Below are positions 1 through 6,092 of a stretch of DNA of 12,774 bases, piece after piece; position 1 is the first letter of the stretch; each line of letters begins with the position of its first letter. The stretch is from Firmicutes bacterium UBA5473 (GTDB taxonomy: Bacteria; Bacillota; DTU084): NCBI GenBank assembly GCA_002427165.1, contig DIQB01000072.1:317-13090 (forward strand), written 5' to 3'. The translations under genes were made by a program, and so were the position numbers. The notes beneath the pieces are model-generated. The model was not told the DNA's origin and ran no database searches. It saw nothing but the letters and a program-made list of their open reading frames with translations.

Positions 1-428
1 ATCATGGGCACAAAAAAGGGACTAACCCGATTGGGGCCTCTTGTGTGAAGGATTTCGCCTTGCTCTTCCATAGTTTCAATGCCACCGATGCCAGAGCCGA
101 TGATCACTCCCACTTCATCTGGATCTTCGCCAGAAATGTCCAGCTTGCTATCCTCCACTGCCATTTTTGCTGCCACCACTGCAAACTGGGTGAAGCGATC
201 CATCCTTCTCAGCTCGCGTCTGTCCAGGTAATCCTCTGGGGCAAAATCACGAACCTCTGCTGCGATCTGGGTGGTAAAATCTGTGGGATCAAAACGGGTA
301 ATTCTACCCACACCGTTTTGTCCGGCAAGTAAGGCTTGCCAGTAGCTTTGCCAGCCAATCCCAAGCGGCGAGATCACGCCCAGACCTGTAATCACAACAG
401 GTTGGCACTCACCTCGCCAGCGTTTCAT
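1..428 (-). CDS. fabF: 3-oxoacyl-ACP synthase II FabF, N-terminal part (cut by window edge)
   Basis: FabF is the condensing enzyme that elongates acyl-ACP with malonyl-ACP in the cytosolic type II fatty-acid pathway. Translating the minus strand from 428 to the edge gives about 142 residues with no stop. They include the N-terminal VVITGLGVISPLG signature of KAS I/II enzymes, followed by GVGRITRFD and, near the edge, GVIIGSGIGGIETM. The catalytic Cys-His-His residues lie beyond the window. The ATG at 426-428 has GGAGAGG directly in front of it, which is tight. An in-frame TTG at 441-443 is an alternative start, with AGGGGGGAAG about 4 bases upstream. The gene follows acpP by about 80 bp, the usual acpP-fabF order, and probably shares its promoter. 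The family call is secure; the exact start is not. Confidence 0.95.
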   Translation of the reverse strand, partial: MKRWRGECQPVVITGLGVISPLGIGWQSYWQALLAGQNGVGRITRFDPTDFTTQIAAEVRDFAPEDYLDRRELRRMDRFTQFAVVAAKMAVEDSKLDISGEDPDEVGVIIGSGIGGIETMEEQGEILHTRGPNRVSPFFVPM

Positions 429-482
429 CCTCTCCAAGTTCAAATTTCTTCCCCCCTGAGCCCATGGTTATTTCTAATTAGG

Positions 483-504
483 AGGCCCACAGCTCTGTGG
501 GCCT
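483..504 (-). other. Perfect hairpin between acpP and fabF
   Basis: AGGCCCACAG pairs exactly with CTGTGGGCCT around a two-base centre, lying 5 bases past the acpP stop. On the coding (minus) strand the sequence after the stem is CCTAATTAGAAATA, which is not a real T-tract, so it is unlikely to be a full terminator. It could stabilise the 3' end of acpP mRNA or act as a leaky attenuator that lowers fabF relative to acpP. The role is inferred; the stem is seen directly. Confidence 0.6.
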
Positions 505-509
505 GTGTT

Positions 510-743
510 TTATTTGGCACGATCGTTAATGTAGTCTACTGCATCTCCCACAATTTTGATCTTCTCTGCATCCTCATCTGGGATCTCCAGTTCAAATTCT
601 TGTTCCAGTGCCATTACAAATTCCACTACATCTAGAGAATCTGCACCAAGATCCTCCACAAAAGAGGCCTCGAGAGTTACTGCCTCGGGATTTACCCCTA
701 GGTTCTCTACGATCAGATCTTTCACTTTCTCGAAAATATCCAT
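510..743 (-). CDS. acpP: Acyl carrier protein
   Basis: This is the small acidic carrier that holds the growing acyl chain on a 4'-phosphopantetheine arm and serves FabD, FabH, FabF, FabG and PlsX. The product is 77 residues, the usual ACP size. Ser36 in the motif LGADSLDVVEF is the phosphopantetheine attachment site, and the helix that follows carries the expected acidic residues (EIPDEDAEKI). I chose the ATG at 741-743 because AGGAGG lies about 11 bases upstream. An in-frame GTG four codons earlier (753-755) lies inside that AGGAGG sequence and cannot use it. The gene has its own promoter in the gap after fabG, which fits the need for far more ACP than enzyme. It is followed by a hairpin and then fabF. 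Confidence 0.97.
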   Translation of the reverse strand: MDIFEKVKDLIVENLGVNPEAVTLEASFVEDLGADSLDVVEFVMALEQEFELEIPDEDAEKIKIVGDAVDYINDRAK

Positions 744-776
744 TCCTCTGTTCACCTCCTTCCAAGGTTCATGCTG

Positions 777-806
777 ATTATACTATGGAAGGGGCCCTTT
801 TGCCAA
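777..806 (-). promoter_or_regulatory. Predicted sigma-A-type promoter for acpP-fabF
   Basis: On the minus strand, TTGGCA (801-806) is followed after 18 bp by a perfect TATAAT (777-782). Transcription would begin near 770, giving a leader of about 27 bases before the acpP start, with the AGGAGG site inside it. The element starts just past the fabG stop (811-813). No copy of the FapR-like box is seen here, so this promoter may escape the control placed on fapR. It is a sequence prediction only. Confidence 0.75.
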
Positions 807-810
807 GAGC

Positions 811-1533
811 CTACATTGCCATTCCGCCATCAACTGCCAAAACTTGGCCTGTGATGTAGCGGGCCCCATCGCTTGCTAGAAATAAAGCTGCCTGAGCAAT
901 ATCCTGAGGGTAGCCCAATACCCCCATGGGGATCTGCCCCTCTAGCTTTGTTTTTGCCTCCTCAGACAATGCTGCTGTCATCTGGGTTTGGATAAAACCT
1001 GGAGCTAGGGCATTGACCCTGATCCCTCGGGGTGCAACCTCCCGGGCTACTGCTTTGGTAAAACCGATAACACCAGCTTTACTAGCGGCGTAGTTAGCCT
1101 GACCAGGATTGCCCATGATCCCAACAACTGAGGCAATATTGATGATGCTGCCAGCCCTTTGCTTCAGCATGGGACGGATGGCAGCGCGAGTAACCTTAAA
1201 TACGCCTGTGAGGTTTACAGCTAAAACTTGCTCCCACTCTTCGTCCTTCATCCGCAAAAGCAGGTTATCCCGTGTGATGCCTGCGTTATTGACCACAATA
1301 TCGATCCTGCCCCATTTTTCTAAAGTTGCAGCAATTAACTGGTCTGCAGCTTGGGTTTGCGTCACATCGGCTGCAATTTTCAGAGCGTCGATCTGGGCTG
1401 CTTCCAAAGCATCTGCTCCCAGATCACAGATTGCCACCTGAGCACCTGCTAGAGCCAAAGCTTGGGCTGTTGCAAGCCCAATGCCTCTGGCAGCGCCTGT
1501 AACCACCGCCACCTTACCCTCAAGCTTCATCAT
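811..1533 (-). CDS. fabG: 3-oxoacyl-ACP reductase FabG
   Basis: FabG is the NADPH-dependent reductase of 3-oxoacyl-ACP, a short-chain dehydrogenase/reductase of the cytosolic elongation cycle. The 240-residue product has the cofactor motif TGAARGIG (12-19), NNAG (82-85), the catalytic Ser135 in NIASVVG, Tyr148 and Lys152 in NYAASKAG, and the PGFIQTQM segment after them. The open frame extends upstream to 1677, but homology begins at MKLEGKVAVVTG and AAAGGAG lies 5 bases before the ATG at 1531-1533. A second ATG follows at once (1528-1530), so the product may be one residue shorter. The start lies inside the last codons of fabD, overlapping by 14 bases, which suggests translational coupling. 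The acpP promoter follows the stop. Confidence 0.96.
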   Translation of the reverse strand: MMKLEGKVAVVTGAARGIGLATAQALALAGAQVAICDLGADALEAAQIDALKIAADVTQTQAADQLIAATLEKWGRIDIVVNNAGITRDNLLLRMKDEEWEQVLAVNLTGVFKVTRAAIRPMLKQRAGSIINIASVVGIMGNPGQANYAASKAGVIGFTKAVAREVAPRGIRVNALAPGFIQTQMTAALSEEAKTKLEGQIPMGVLGYPQDIAQAALFLASDGARYITGQVLAVDGGMAM

Positions 1534-2470
1534 ACATTCTCCTTTCAATCTCCCTGATTGATGCCTGTAAATTCTCATATGTGTTTGTGGGTAGCACCAC
1601 CACCTCAGGGGCAATCCGCCTGGCCAAGCCTGATAAAACCTGCCCAGGGCCCACTTCCACAAACAGTTCATAGCCATCGGCCACCAGCTGCCGCATACTT
1701 TGCTCCCAAAGCACAGGGCTGCTTAACTGCCTGATAAGAGTATCTTTAATTTCATCAAGATCCGTATGGTAGCTTGCGCTCACATTGGCAAGGTAGGGAA
1801 TGGTAGGTGCAGCTAGCTGCACCTTCTCCAAAATGTTCCGCCACTGAGGTGTGGCTCGCTCCATCAGGGAGCTGTGGAAAGGACCACTGGTGGCCAAGGG
1901 AATAATCCTTTTGGCACCAGATTGCCGGGCACGAGCTGAAAACTCCTCAACACTACTGGCCCAGCCACTGACCACAATTTGGCCTGGGCCATTGTAGTTT
2001 GCAGGCTCCACTGCCCCCACTTGGCTGCTCACCTGGTGGCAAAGCTCCTCCACAACTTTAGCTTCCAGGCCTAAGACCGCTACCATCTGGCCACCTTGGG
2101 GTACTGCCCCCTCCATCAGTTCGCCGCGTTTGGCCACGAGACTGATAGCCTGGCCAGCTTGGAGTACGCCAGCTGCAACCAATGCCCCATACTCACCTAG
2201 GCTATGGCCTGCTGCAGCCTGGGGCTTGATTCCCCGCTGGTTCAATACTGCCATGGTGGCCAGAGACGTAGCCAAAATTGCAGGCTGGGTGCGGCTTGTG
2301 CGCCCCAGCTCCTCCTTTGGGCCCTCCCAACAAAGACGGCTCACCTGCCAGCCTACTGTGATGTCAGCAAGCTTATAAATTTCTTTGGCAGCTGGCTCCC
2401 TTTGGGCCAGCTCTTGACCCATACCCACAGTTTGTGAGCCCTGACCTGGGAAAAGATATGCTATTTTCAT
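1520..2470 (-). CDS. fabD: Malonyl-CoA:ACP transacylase FabD
   Basis: FabD moves the malonyl group from CoA to ACP and so supplies the extender unit for FabH and FabF. The 316-residue product is typical in length. It carries LFPGQGSQ (6-13), the nucleophile Ser90 in GHSLGE (88-93), Arg115 in LVAKRGELM, which binds the malonyl carboxylate in this family, and the catalytic His199 in GPFHSSLM. The ATG at 2468-2470 overlaps the fabH stop in the form ATGA, with GGAGGGG upstream. The longer open frame adding seven residues (to 2491) has no better ribosome site and is not part of the family. The 3' end runs 14 bases into fabG. The neighbours on both sides are other fatty-acid synthesis genes. Confidence 0.97.
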   Translation of the reverse strand: MKIAYLFPGQGSQTVGMGQELAQREPAAKEIYKLADITVGWQVSRLCWEGPKEELGRTSRTQPAILATSLATMAVLNQRGIKPQAAAGHSLGEYGALVAAGVLQAGQAISLVAKRGELMEGAVPQGGQMVAVLGLEAKVVEELCHQVSSQVGAVEPANYNGPGQIVVSGWASSVEEFSARARQSGAKRIIPLATSGPFHSSLMERATPQWRNILEKVQLAAPTIPYLANVSASYHTDLDEIKDTLIRQLSSPVLWEQSMRQLVADGYELFVEVGPGQVLSGLARRIAPEVVVLPTNTYENLQASIREIERRMYDEA

Positions 2471-3423
2471 CTTTCCCCTCCTCCCCACCATCTGATCACA
2501 TTGCCAGCCCAGGTGAGGCCTGCACCGAAGCCCACTGTAAGTAAGATATTTCCATCCCCGATCAGCCCTTGTTTCACAACTTCATCTAAAGCTATGGGAA
2601 TAGAGGCAGCTGAAGTATTACCAAAGCGCTCCACATTTACATATACCTTTTCTCGTGGCAGAGAAAGACGTTTGGCTGCTGCATCGATGATCCTAATATT
2701 TGCCTGGTGGGGAATGAACAGGTCCACATCCTCCTGGGTGAGGCCTGCCTTCGCTAAGAGTTCCAATGGTACCTCGCTCATAACCCGAACTGCAAATTTA
2801 AATACATCTCGGCCATCCATTCTAATGCAGTTTGTTTCCTTGCATAATTCTAGAAAACGGCCGCCTTGTCCATCTGCACCCAAAGAATTGGCTAATATGC
2901 CATAACCCTCTGGCACCAGACCCAAAACTGCAGCACCTGCACCGTCGCCAAAGAGAACGCAGGTAGTGCGATCGGACCAATCAGTAATTTTCGAGATCTT
3001 TTCCGCGCCAATAACCAACACGTGTTTATACATCCCGTTCTCGATAAACTGCGCTCCTGTAGCCAGTCCATAAGCAAAGCCGGAGCAGCCAGCGGACAGA
3101 TCAAAGGCTGCGGCCCTCTTTGCGCCTAAAGCTGCCTGCACCAAGCACGCAGTTGCAGGAAAGGGGCCATCGGGGGTGATACTGCAGACGATGATCAGAT
3201 CGAGCTCCTCGGGTCCTATATTTGCTGAGGCCAATGCCTTCTCAGCTGCGTTGGTTGCGAGCTGTAGAGTATCTTCGTCGTCTGCTGCTATCCGCCGCTC
3301 CCGGATCCCTGTTCTGGTGACAATCCATTCGTCTGAGGTATCCACCATTTTCTCTAGTTCCTTGTTGGTGAGCACCCGCTGGGGGATATAGGAGCCGGTG
3401 CCAATTATACCTGCCTTTTTCAA
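2467..3423 (-). CDS. fabH: 3-oxoacyl-ACP synthase III FabH
   Basis: FabH starts the fatty-acid chain by condensing an acyl-CoA primer with malonyl-ACP. The 318-residue protein has all three catalytic residues of the family: Cys113 in DLSAGCSGFAYG, His239 in IPHQANIRI, and Asn269 in RFGNTSAASIP. The N-terminal TSDEWIVTRTGIRERR segment is also typical. I chose the TTG start at 3421-3423 because homology begins there (KKAGIIGTGSYIP) and AAGGAGG sits about 10 bases upstream, inside the end of plsX. The open frame continues to 3468 but that part is plsX read in another frame. The TTG lies one base after the plsX stop. Primer choice (acetyl or branched) cannot be read from the sequence. Confidence 0.96.
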   Translation of the reverse strand: MKKAGIIGTGSYIPQRVLTNKELEKMVDTSDEWIVTRTGIRERRIAADDEDTLQLATNAAEKALASANIGPEELDLIIVCSITPDGPFPATACLVQAALGAKRAAAFDLSAGCSGFAYGLATGAQFIENGMYKHVLVIGAEKISKITDWSDRTTCVLFGDGAGAAVLGLVPEGYGILANSLGADGQGGRFLELCKETNCIRMDGRDVFKFAVRVMSEVPLELLAKAGLTQEDVDLFIPHQANIRIIDAAAKRLSLPREKVYVNVERFGNTSAASIPIALDEVVKQGLIGDGNILLTVGFGAGLTWAGNVIRWWGGGER

Positions 3424-3424
3424 A

Positions 3425-4384
3425 TTACTGTCCCTCCTTGAGCTGCTGTACAACTTGTTTCTCCACACAGGCAGCTGCGCTCTCGATGGAATTCAAAATA
3501 GCCCTCGCATTGGATCTACCGTGTGAGATCATTACCACGCCCCCTACGCCCAAAAGCGGTGCGCCGCCGTATTCTGCGTAATCGAATCTTGCGGCTAGAG
3601 ATTTGAGGGCGGGTTTGGCCAGACCCATGCCTAGTTTGCTAAGACTACTTTTCTTAACTTCGTCTTTGAGGATCGTAAATATACTTGCGGCCATGCCTTC
3701 AGCGAATTTTAAGATGATATTGCCCACAAAACCATCGCAGACGACGACCTGGGCGCGGCCACCAGTTAAATCCTGTCCCTCAATATTGCCGATAAAGTTC
3801 AGATCGCTCTGAAGCAAAAGTTTATGTGCAGCCACGGTACACTGGTTACCTTTGCTCTCCTCCTCGCCGATGTTAAGGAGCCCTACCCGGGGCCTCTCGG
3901 CCTTAAACACAGCCTGGTAGTAGTTGGCGCCCATCTTAGCAAACTGCAGTAGGTTTTCCTCTGTGCAATCCACATTGGCGCCTGCATCTAGAATCAGGCA
4001 CGGATCTTTAGTCACTGTGGGCAGGGGGATAGCAATGGCGGGTCTTGAAATACCCGGTATTCTGCCAAGGCTCAGTAGCGCGGCCCCCATGGTGGCTCCA
4101 CTGTTGCCTGCACTAATTAGGGCATCCGCCTTGCCGTCCCGCACTAATTTTGCGGCCACCATCAGGGAGGAGTCTTTTTTACGCCGCAGGGCAATTGCTG
4201 GCGATTCGTCCATTTCGATCCACTCTGAAGCCTCAACTAGCGTCATCCCTTTGGGTATTGACTCCCGCAGAAACTCTGGCCCCACCAAGGTGATCTGGTA
4301 CTTTTCCCTAGCCGCTGCTGCACCACGGATGATCTCCTCAGGTGCCCTGTCGCCGCCCATGGCATCAATTGCGATCCGAATCAT
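3425..4384 (-). CDS. plsX: Phosphate acyltransferase PlsX
   Basis: PlsX is a peripheral membrane enzyme that converts acyl-ACP to acyl-phosphate, the donor for PlsY in glycerol-3-phosphate acylation. It links the fatty-acid cycle to phospholipid synthesis. The 319-residue product opens with IAIDAMGGDRAPEEI, the family signature. It also has SAGNSGATMGAALLSLGRI, LDAGANVDCTEENLLQFA, the VVCDGFVGNIILKF motif, and the C-terminal EYGGAPLLGVGG block. The ATG at 4382-4384 matches homology and has GGAGGAGGG in front of it. The gene overlaps the fapR 3' end by 20 bases. A longer start at 4414 would add ten unrelated residues. The fapR-plsX order is standard for Bacillota. Confidence 0.96.
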   Translation of the reverse strand: MIRIAIDAMGGDRAPEEIIRGAAAAREKYQITLVGPEFLRESIPKGMTLVEASEWIEMDESPAIALRRKKDSSLMVAAKLVRDGKADALISAGNSGATMGAALLSLGRIPGISRPAIAIPLPTVTKDPCLILDAGANVDCTEENLLQFAKMGANYYQAVFKAERPRVGLLNIGEEESKGNQCTVAAHKLLLQSDLNFIGNIEGQDLTGGRAQVVVCDGFVGNIILKFAEGMAASIFTILKDEVKKSSLSKLGMGLAKPALKSLAARFDYAEYGGAPLLGVGGVVMISHGRSNARAILNSIESAAACVEKQVVQQLKEGQ

Positions 4385-4952
4385 TTTTTCCCTCCTCCAT
4401 AGCAAACACAACAAAAGTGCCCACTAGGATTTCCTGCTCCTTGGCTTTTGTCCTTACTTCCACAGTATATTTATTTTTGGTTTTTTCTATTACTTGGGCT
4501 TTGGCAACCAGTCTCTCCCCTACCTTCACCGGTTGGCAAAAACGAACCGTGGCGGTACCTGTCAAGGCCACTGGGGCGTCAACTAAGGAGATAGCCAATG
4601 AGTTTGCCTGAGCAAATAGATGGTGCCCCCGAACAATGCCAGATCTGGCGAAGGCCATCTGGCCTGTTGTCTCCAAAACAGAGATAGCACGCTGGCCCAG
4701 CTCTAAATCTAGTAGCTCACCCATAACCTCCGTCTCGCCCAGTGAGCGCACTTTAGTTGCTGTCTGTTGGGCTACAGATTTAATCCGCTCTCTTACCTCT
4801 GGAACACTTAGCTGCATCCGATCGAGACGAATTGTCTGTACGCTTACTCCAAAGGAGTCCGCTAATTCCTGATCTGTAAGAAATGGATCTGCTTCTATTT
4901 TCTGCAATAGCTCCGCTTGTCTTGCTTTGCGGCGCTGGGTTCGTTTACCCAT
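4365..4952 (-). CDS. fapR: Fatty acid and phospholipid biosynthesis repressor FapR
   Basis: FapR is a dimeric repressor that releases DNA when it binds malonyl-CoA, so it tunes lipid synthesis to precursor supply. The 195-residue product is close to the roughly 190 residues of characterised members. A helix-turn-helix lies at about residues 25-48 (TDQELADSFGVSVQTIRLDR). A linker follows, then a hot-dog-fold effector domain at about 75-190. The segment IVRGHHLFAQANSLA (Arg108, Gly109) corresponds to the malonyl-CoA-binding part of that fold in known FapR proteins. The ATG at 4950-4952 follows AGGAGG by 6 bases. The promoter just upstream carries a FapR-like operator, which suggests autoregulation. 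The gene heads an overlapping run through fabG. Confidence 0.95.
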   Translation of the reverse strand: MGKRTQRRKARQAELLQKIEADPFLTDQELADSFGVSVQTIRLDRMQLSVPEVRERIKSVAQQTATKVRSLGETEVMGELLDLELGQRAISVLETTGQMAFARSGIVRGHHLFAQANSLAISLVDAPVALTGTATVRFCQPVKVGERLVAKAQVIEKTKNKYTVEVRTKAKEQEILVGTFVVFAMEEGKNDSDRN

Positions 4953-4962
4953 TTTCGCCTCC

Positions 4963-4990
4963 TAGGTACCAGATATTAAGACCTGGTATA
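4963..4990 (-). promoter_or_regulatory. Predicted FapR operator over the fapR transcription start
   Basis: On the coding strand the inverted repeat TACCAG-N10-CTGGTA (4967-4988) lies within a sequence reading ATACCAGGTCTTAATA. From memory this resembles known FapR boxes, which contain a TAGTACC-like half and a TCTTAA-like half; I could not compare it with a motif database. It covers about +1 to +28 relative to the predicted start of transcription, a position where a repressor would block RNA polymerase. The core 13 bases recur upstream of acd. Confidence 0.7.
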
Positions 4991-4996
4991 GTTTTT

Positions 4997-5025
4997 AGTA
5001 TAGCGAAAAAAGCTTCCTTTGGCAA
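4997..5025 (-). promoter_or_regulatory. Predicted sigma-A-type promoter for the fapR-plsX-fabHDG operon
   Basis: On the minus strand TTGCCA (5020-5025) and TATACT (4997-5002) are separated by exactly 17 bp. The expected start of transcription is near 4990, directly at the edge of the predicted FapR operator. A terminator at 5105-5128 isolates it from the upstream gene, so this is likely the only promoter feeding fapR. Confidence 0.75.
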
Positions 5026-5104
5026 GTATGAGTTTTGCCACCTGCGGCAGCTATGCCAAAATATGTTAGTGTTGGTGATTATTTTCCCCTCTTGCGCCCT
5101 GCAA

Positions 5105-5128
5105 GAAAAACAGCCGCCTTAAGGCGGC
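5105..5128 (-). terminator. Rho-independent terminator after the coiled-coil membrane protein gene
   Basis: On the minus strand a perfect GCCGCCTT/AAGGCGGC stem (5113-5128) is followed by TGTTTTTC, a clear T-tract. It lies 23 bases past the stop of the 5152-5475 gene and ahead of the fapR promoter, so it separates the two transcription units. Confidence 0.85.
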
Positions 5129-5151
5129 AAAACAAACTCAGCTGTCACAGT

Positions 5152-5475
5152 TTAAGGGGCCTTTTTTACAAAGGTGAACACAAGCCATATATAAAAAATA
5201 ACCATTGAAAACATCAAAATCATCCCTGCTACGATGGTAGCTTTGAATGAAAAATCAACATCACCTTTTTTGGTCCCTTTACTCTGAGTAGCAGTGATTT
5301 GTTGCTGAGAAAACAAAGAGCGCAGTTGGACATGGTTCCGATTGATTGTTTCCTCTAACCGCTGGGTTCTCCTTTGAAAAAAATCCCGCAGTTCCCTATT
5401 CTCTCTCCTGAGAGCACTGAGCTTCTGCTCCATAAATGTTAGCTTCTGCTCAAGTCGGGCAATTTGATAGTCCAT
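5152..5475 (-). CDS. Small coiled-coil protein with a C-terminal membrane anchor, function unknown
   Basis: I do not recognise this 107-residue protein. Residues 1-60 are a charged, heptad-like stretch rich in Leu, Glu, Arg and Gln (for example LEQKLTFMEQKLSALRREN), which should form a coiled coil. A polar linker with TKKGD follows at about 65-75. One hydrophobic segment at about 78-102 (ATIVAGMILMFSMVIFYIWL) is followed by a short basic tail. No enzyme motif is present. The likely topology is a cytoplasmic coiled coil anchored by its C-terminus, which is an inference. The ATG at 5473-5475 has a near-ideal GGAGGTGA site about 7 bases upstream, so it is probably translated. It stands alone, with a transposase remnant upstream and its own terminator downstream, between rpmF and fapR. 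Confidence 0.75.
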   Translation of the reverse strand: MDYQIARLEQKLTFMEQKLSALRRENRELRDFFQRRTQRLEETINRNHVQLRSLFSQQQITATQSKGTKKGDVDFSFKATIVAGMILMFSMVIFYIWLVFTFVKKAP

Positions 5476-5495
5476 ATATCTTCACCTCCATAAAA

Positions 5496-5642
5496 TTAGG
5501 CAAGCACTGGAACATTTATACCATGAAGGTGTGAACCGAAGGCGACTTTTAAGATGCGGACATGATCTGGCATTATCTCCATGGTCTCAATGGTGATGCC
5601 AAGCCTATTGGCTCGTTCCAATAGAATCTGTTACTGCGCTGT
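5496..5642 (-). pseudogene. Decayed fragment of an IS200/IS605-type (HUH, Y1) transposase TnpA
   Basis: Translating 5630 down to 5496 on the minus strand gives 44 codons starting QILLERANRLGITIETM, then EIMPDHVRI, ending in a stop. This resembles the central part of TnpA proteins, where an (I/L)E.MEVMPDHVHL block carries the HUH histidine pair. Here the second histidine of HVH is Arg, and the hydrophobic strand after it is lost. The codon before Gln is TAA, in a place where reading continues in frame (TAQ-stop-QILLE). The fragment is therefore truncated at both ends, interrupted and catalytically dead. It cannot mobilise itself. Identification rests on one short block and was not checked by a database search. 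Confidence 0.6.
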
Positions 5643-5880
5643 AGGCCCCTCGTTTCAACATTCTGATTATATATTTGTAGTATTTTATAAACATTTTGGA
5701 GACACGAGTAGTGTGATAAATATCTTTAAATGTCTCGCTTTGCTACTACAGATTGATTAGACAAGCTCACTTGAAAGTCCTGCTAAGTAGTGGAAAATAT
5801 TATTAAATTCCTTGCAATAGGTTTTGGTGGTTTTGAAAATGAACTGGCAGAATTTTTGGACAAGCGGTCCTGAAAATGGG
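5643..5880. other. Intergenic stretch with no recognisable gene
   Basis: This AT-rich stretch lies between the transposase fragment and the rpmF terminator. All frames carry frequent stops and no convincing start with a ribosome site. I see no tRNA, riboswitch fold or long repeat. Given its neighbour it may be the worn remainder of the same insertion, but no end structure or target duplication could be recognised. Confidence 0.5.
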
Positions 5881-5908
5881 CAAAAGAAAAAGGCCTTAAG
5901 GCCTTTTT
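5881..5908 (-). terminator. Rho-independent terminator after rpmF
   Basis: A perfect AAAAAGGCC/GGCCTTTTT stem with a TTAA centre (5887-5908) begins immediately after the rpmF stop, and the minus-strand stem ends in a T-rich run. The symmetry makes it usable in both directions, but only minus-strand genes are present. It closes the acd-etfB-etfA-yceD-rpmF operon. Confidence 0.88.
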
Positions 5909-5909
5909 C

Positions 5910-6092
5910 CTATTTTGCTTCCTCAGCAATTACTTCCCGTCCGCGGTAGAAGCCGCAGTTGGGGCAAATTCTATGCTGCATTTTGGGCTGGTGGCACTGG
6001 GGACAAGCAACCAAGCCAGGTCCGTTGATTTTCCAGTGAGTGCGTCTTTTCGCTCCACGGGCTTTGGAATGTCTTCTCTTAGGTACTGCCAT
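5910..6092 (-). CDS. rpmF: Large ribosomal subunit protein bL32
   Basis: bL32 is a small structural protein of the 50S subunit. The 60-residue product begins AVPKRRHSKARGAKRR, the conserved basic start. It has a zinc ribbon with Cys30/Cys33 (CPQC) and Cys43/Cys46 (CPNC), so this is the zinc-binding (C+) form, followed by GFYRGREV. The ATG at 6090-6092 has GGGGGAGGT in front of it. The frame stays open three codons further upstream, but homology excludes them. It overlaps the end of yceD by 14 bases, the near-universal yceD-rpmF pairing. A strong terminator follows at once. Confidence 0.97.
   Translation of the reverse strand: MAVPKRRHSKARGAKRRTHWKINGPGLVACPQCHQPKMQHRICPNCGFYRGREVIAEEAK

Noticed and set aside
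483..504. acpP-fabF hairpin as a full terminator
   Set aside because: On the coding strand the stem is followed by CCTAATTAGAA, not a T-run. The T-rich side is on the plus strand, where no gene ends.
336..635. Plus-strand open frame of 99 codons spanning the fabF start and acpP
   Set aside because: It is antisense to two certain genes, has no ribosome site and matches no family.
811..1677. Long 288-residue version of FabG starting at 1677
   Set aside because: The extra 48 residues are fabD read in another frame; homology and the ribosome site place the start at 1533 or 1530.
3924..4427. 167-codon plus-strand open frame
   Set aside because: It lies antisense within plsX, whose family motifs are unmistakable. 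The plus-strand product is low in recognisable structure and rich in Ser/Pro/Arg, as expected from reading a coding strand backwards.
5643..5880. Possible non-coding RNA or riboswitch in the gap before rpmF's terminator
   Set aside because: I found no conserved riboswitch core, strong multi-stem fold or promoter-terminator pair that would define an RNA gene.
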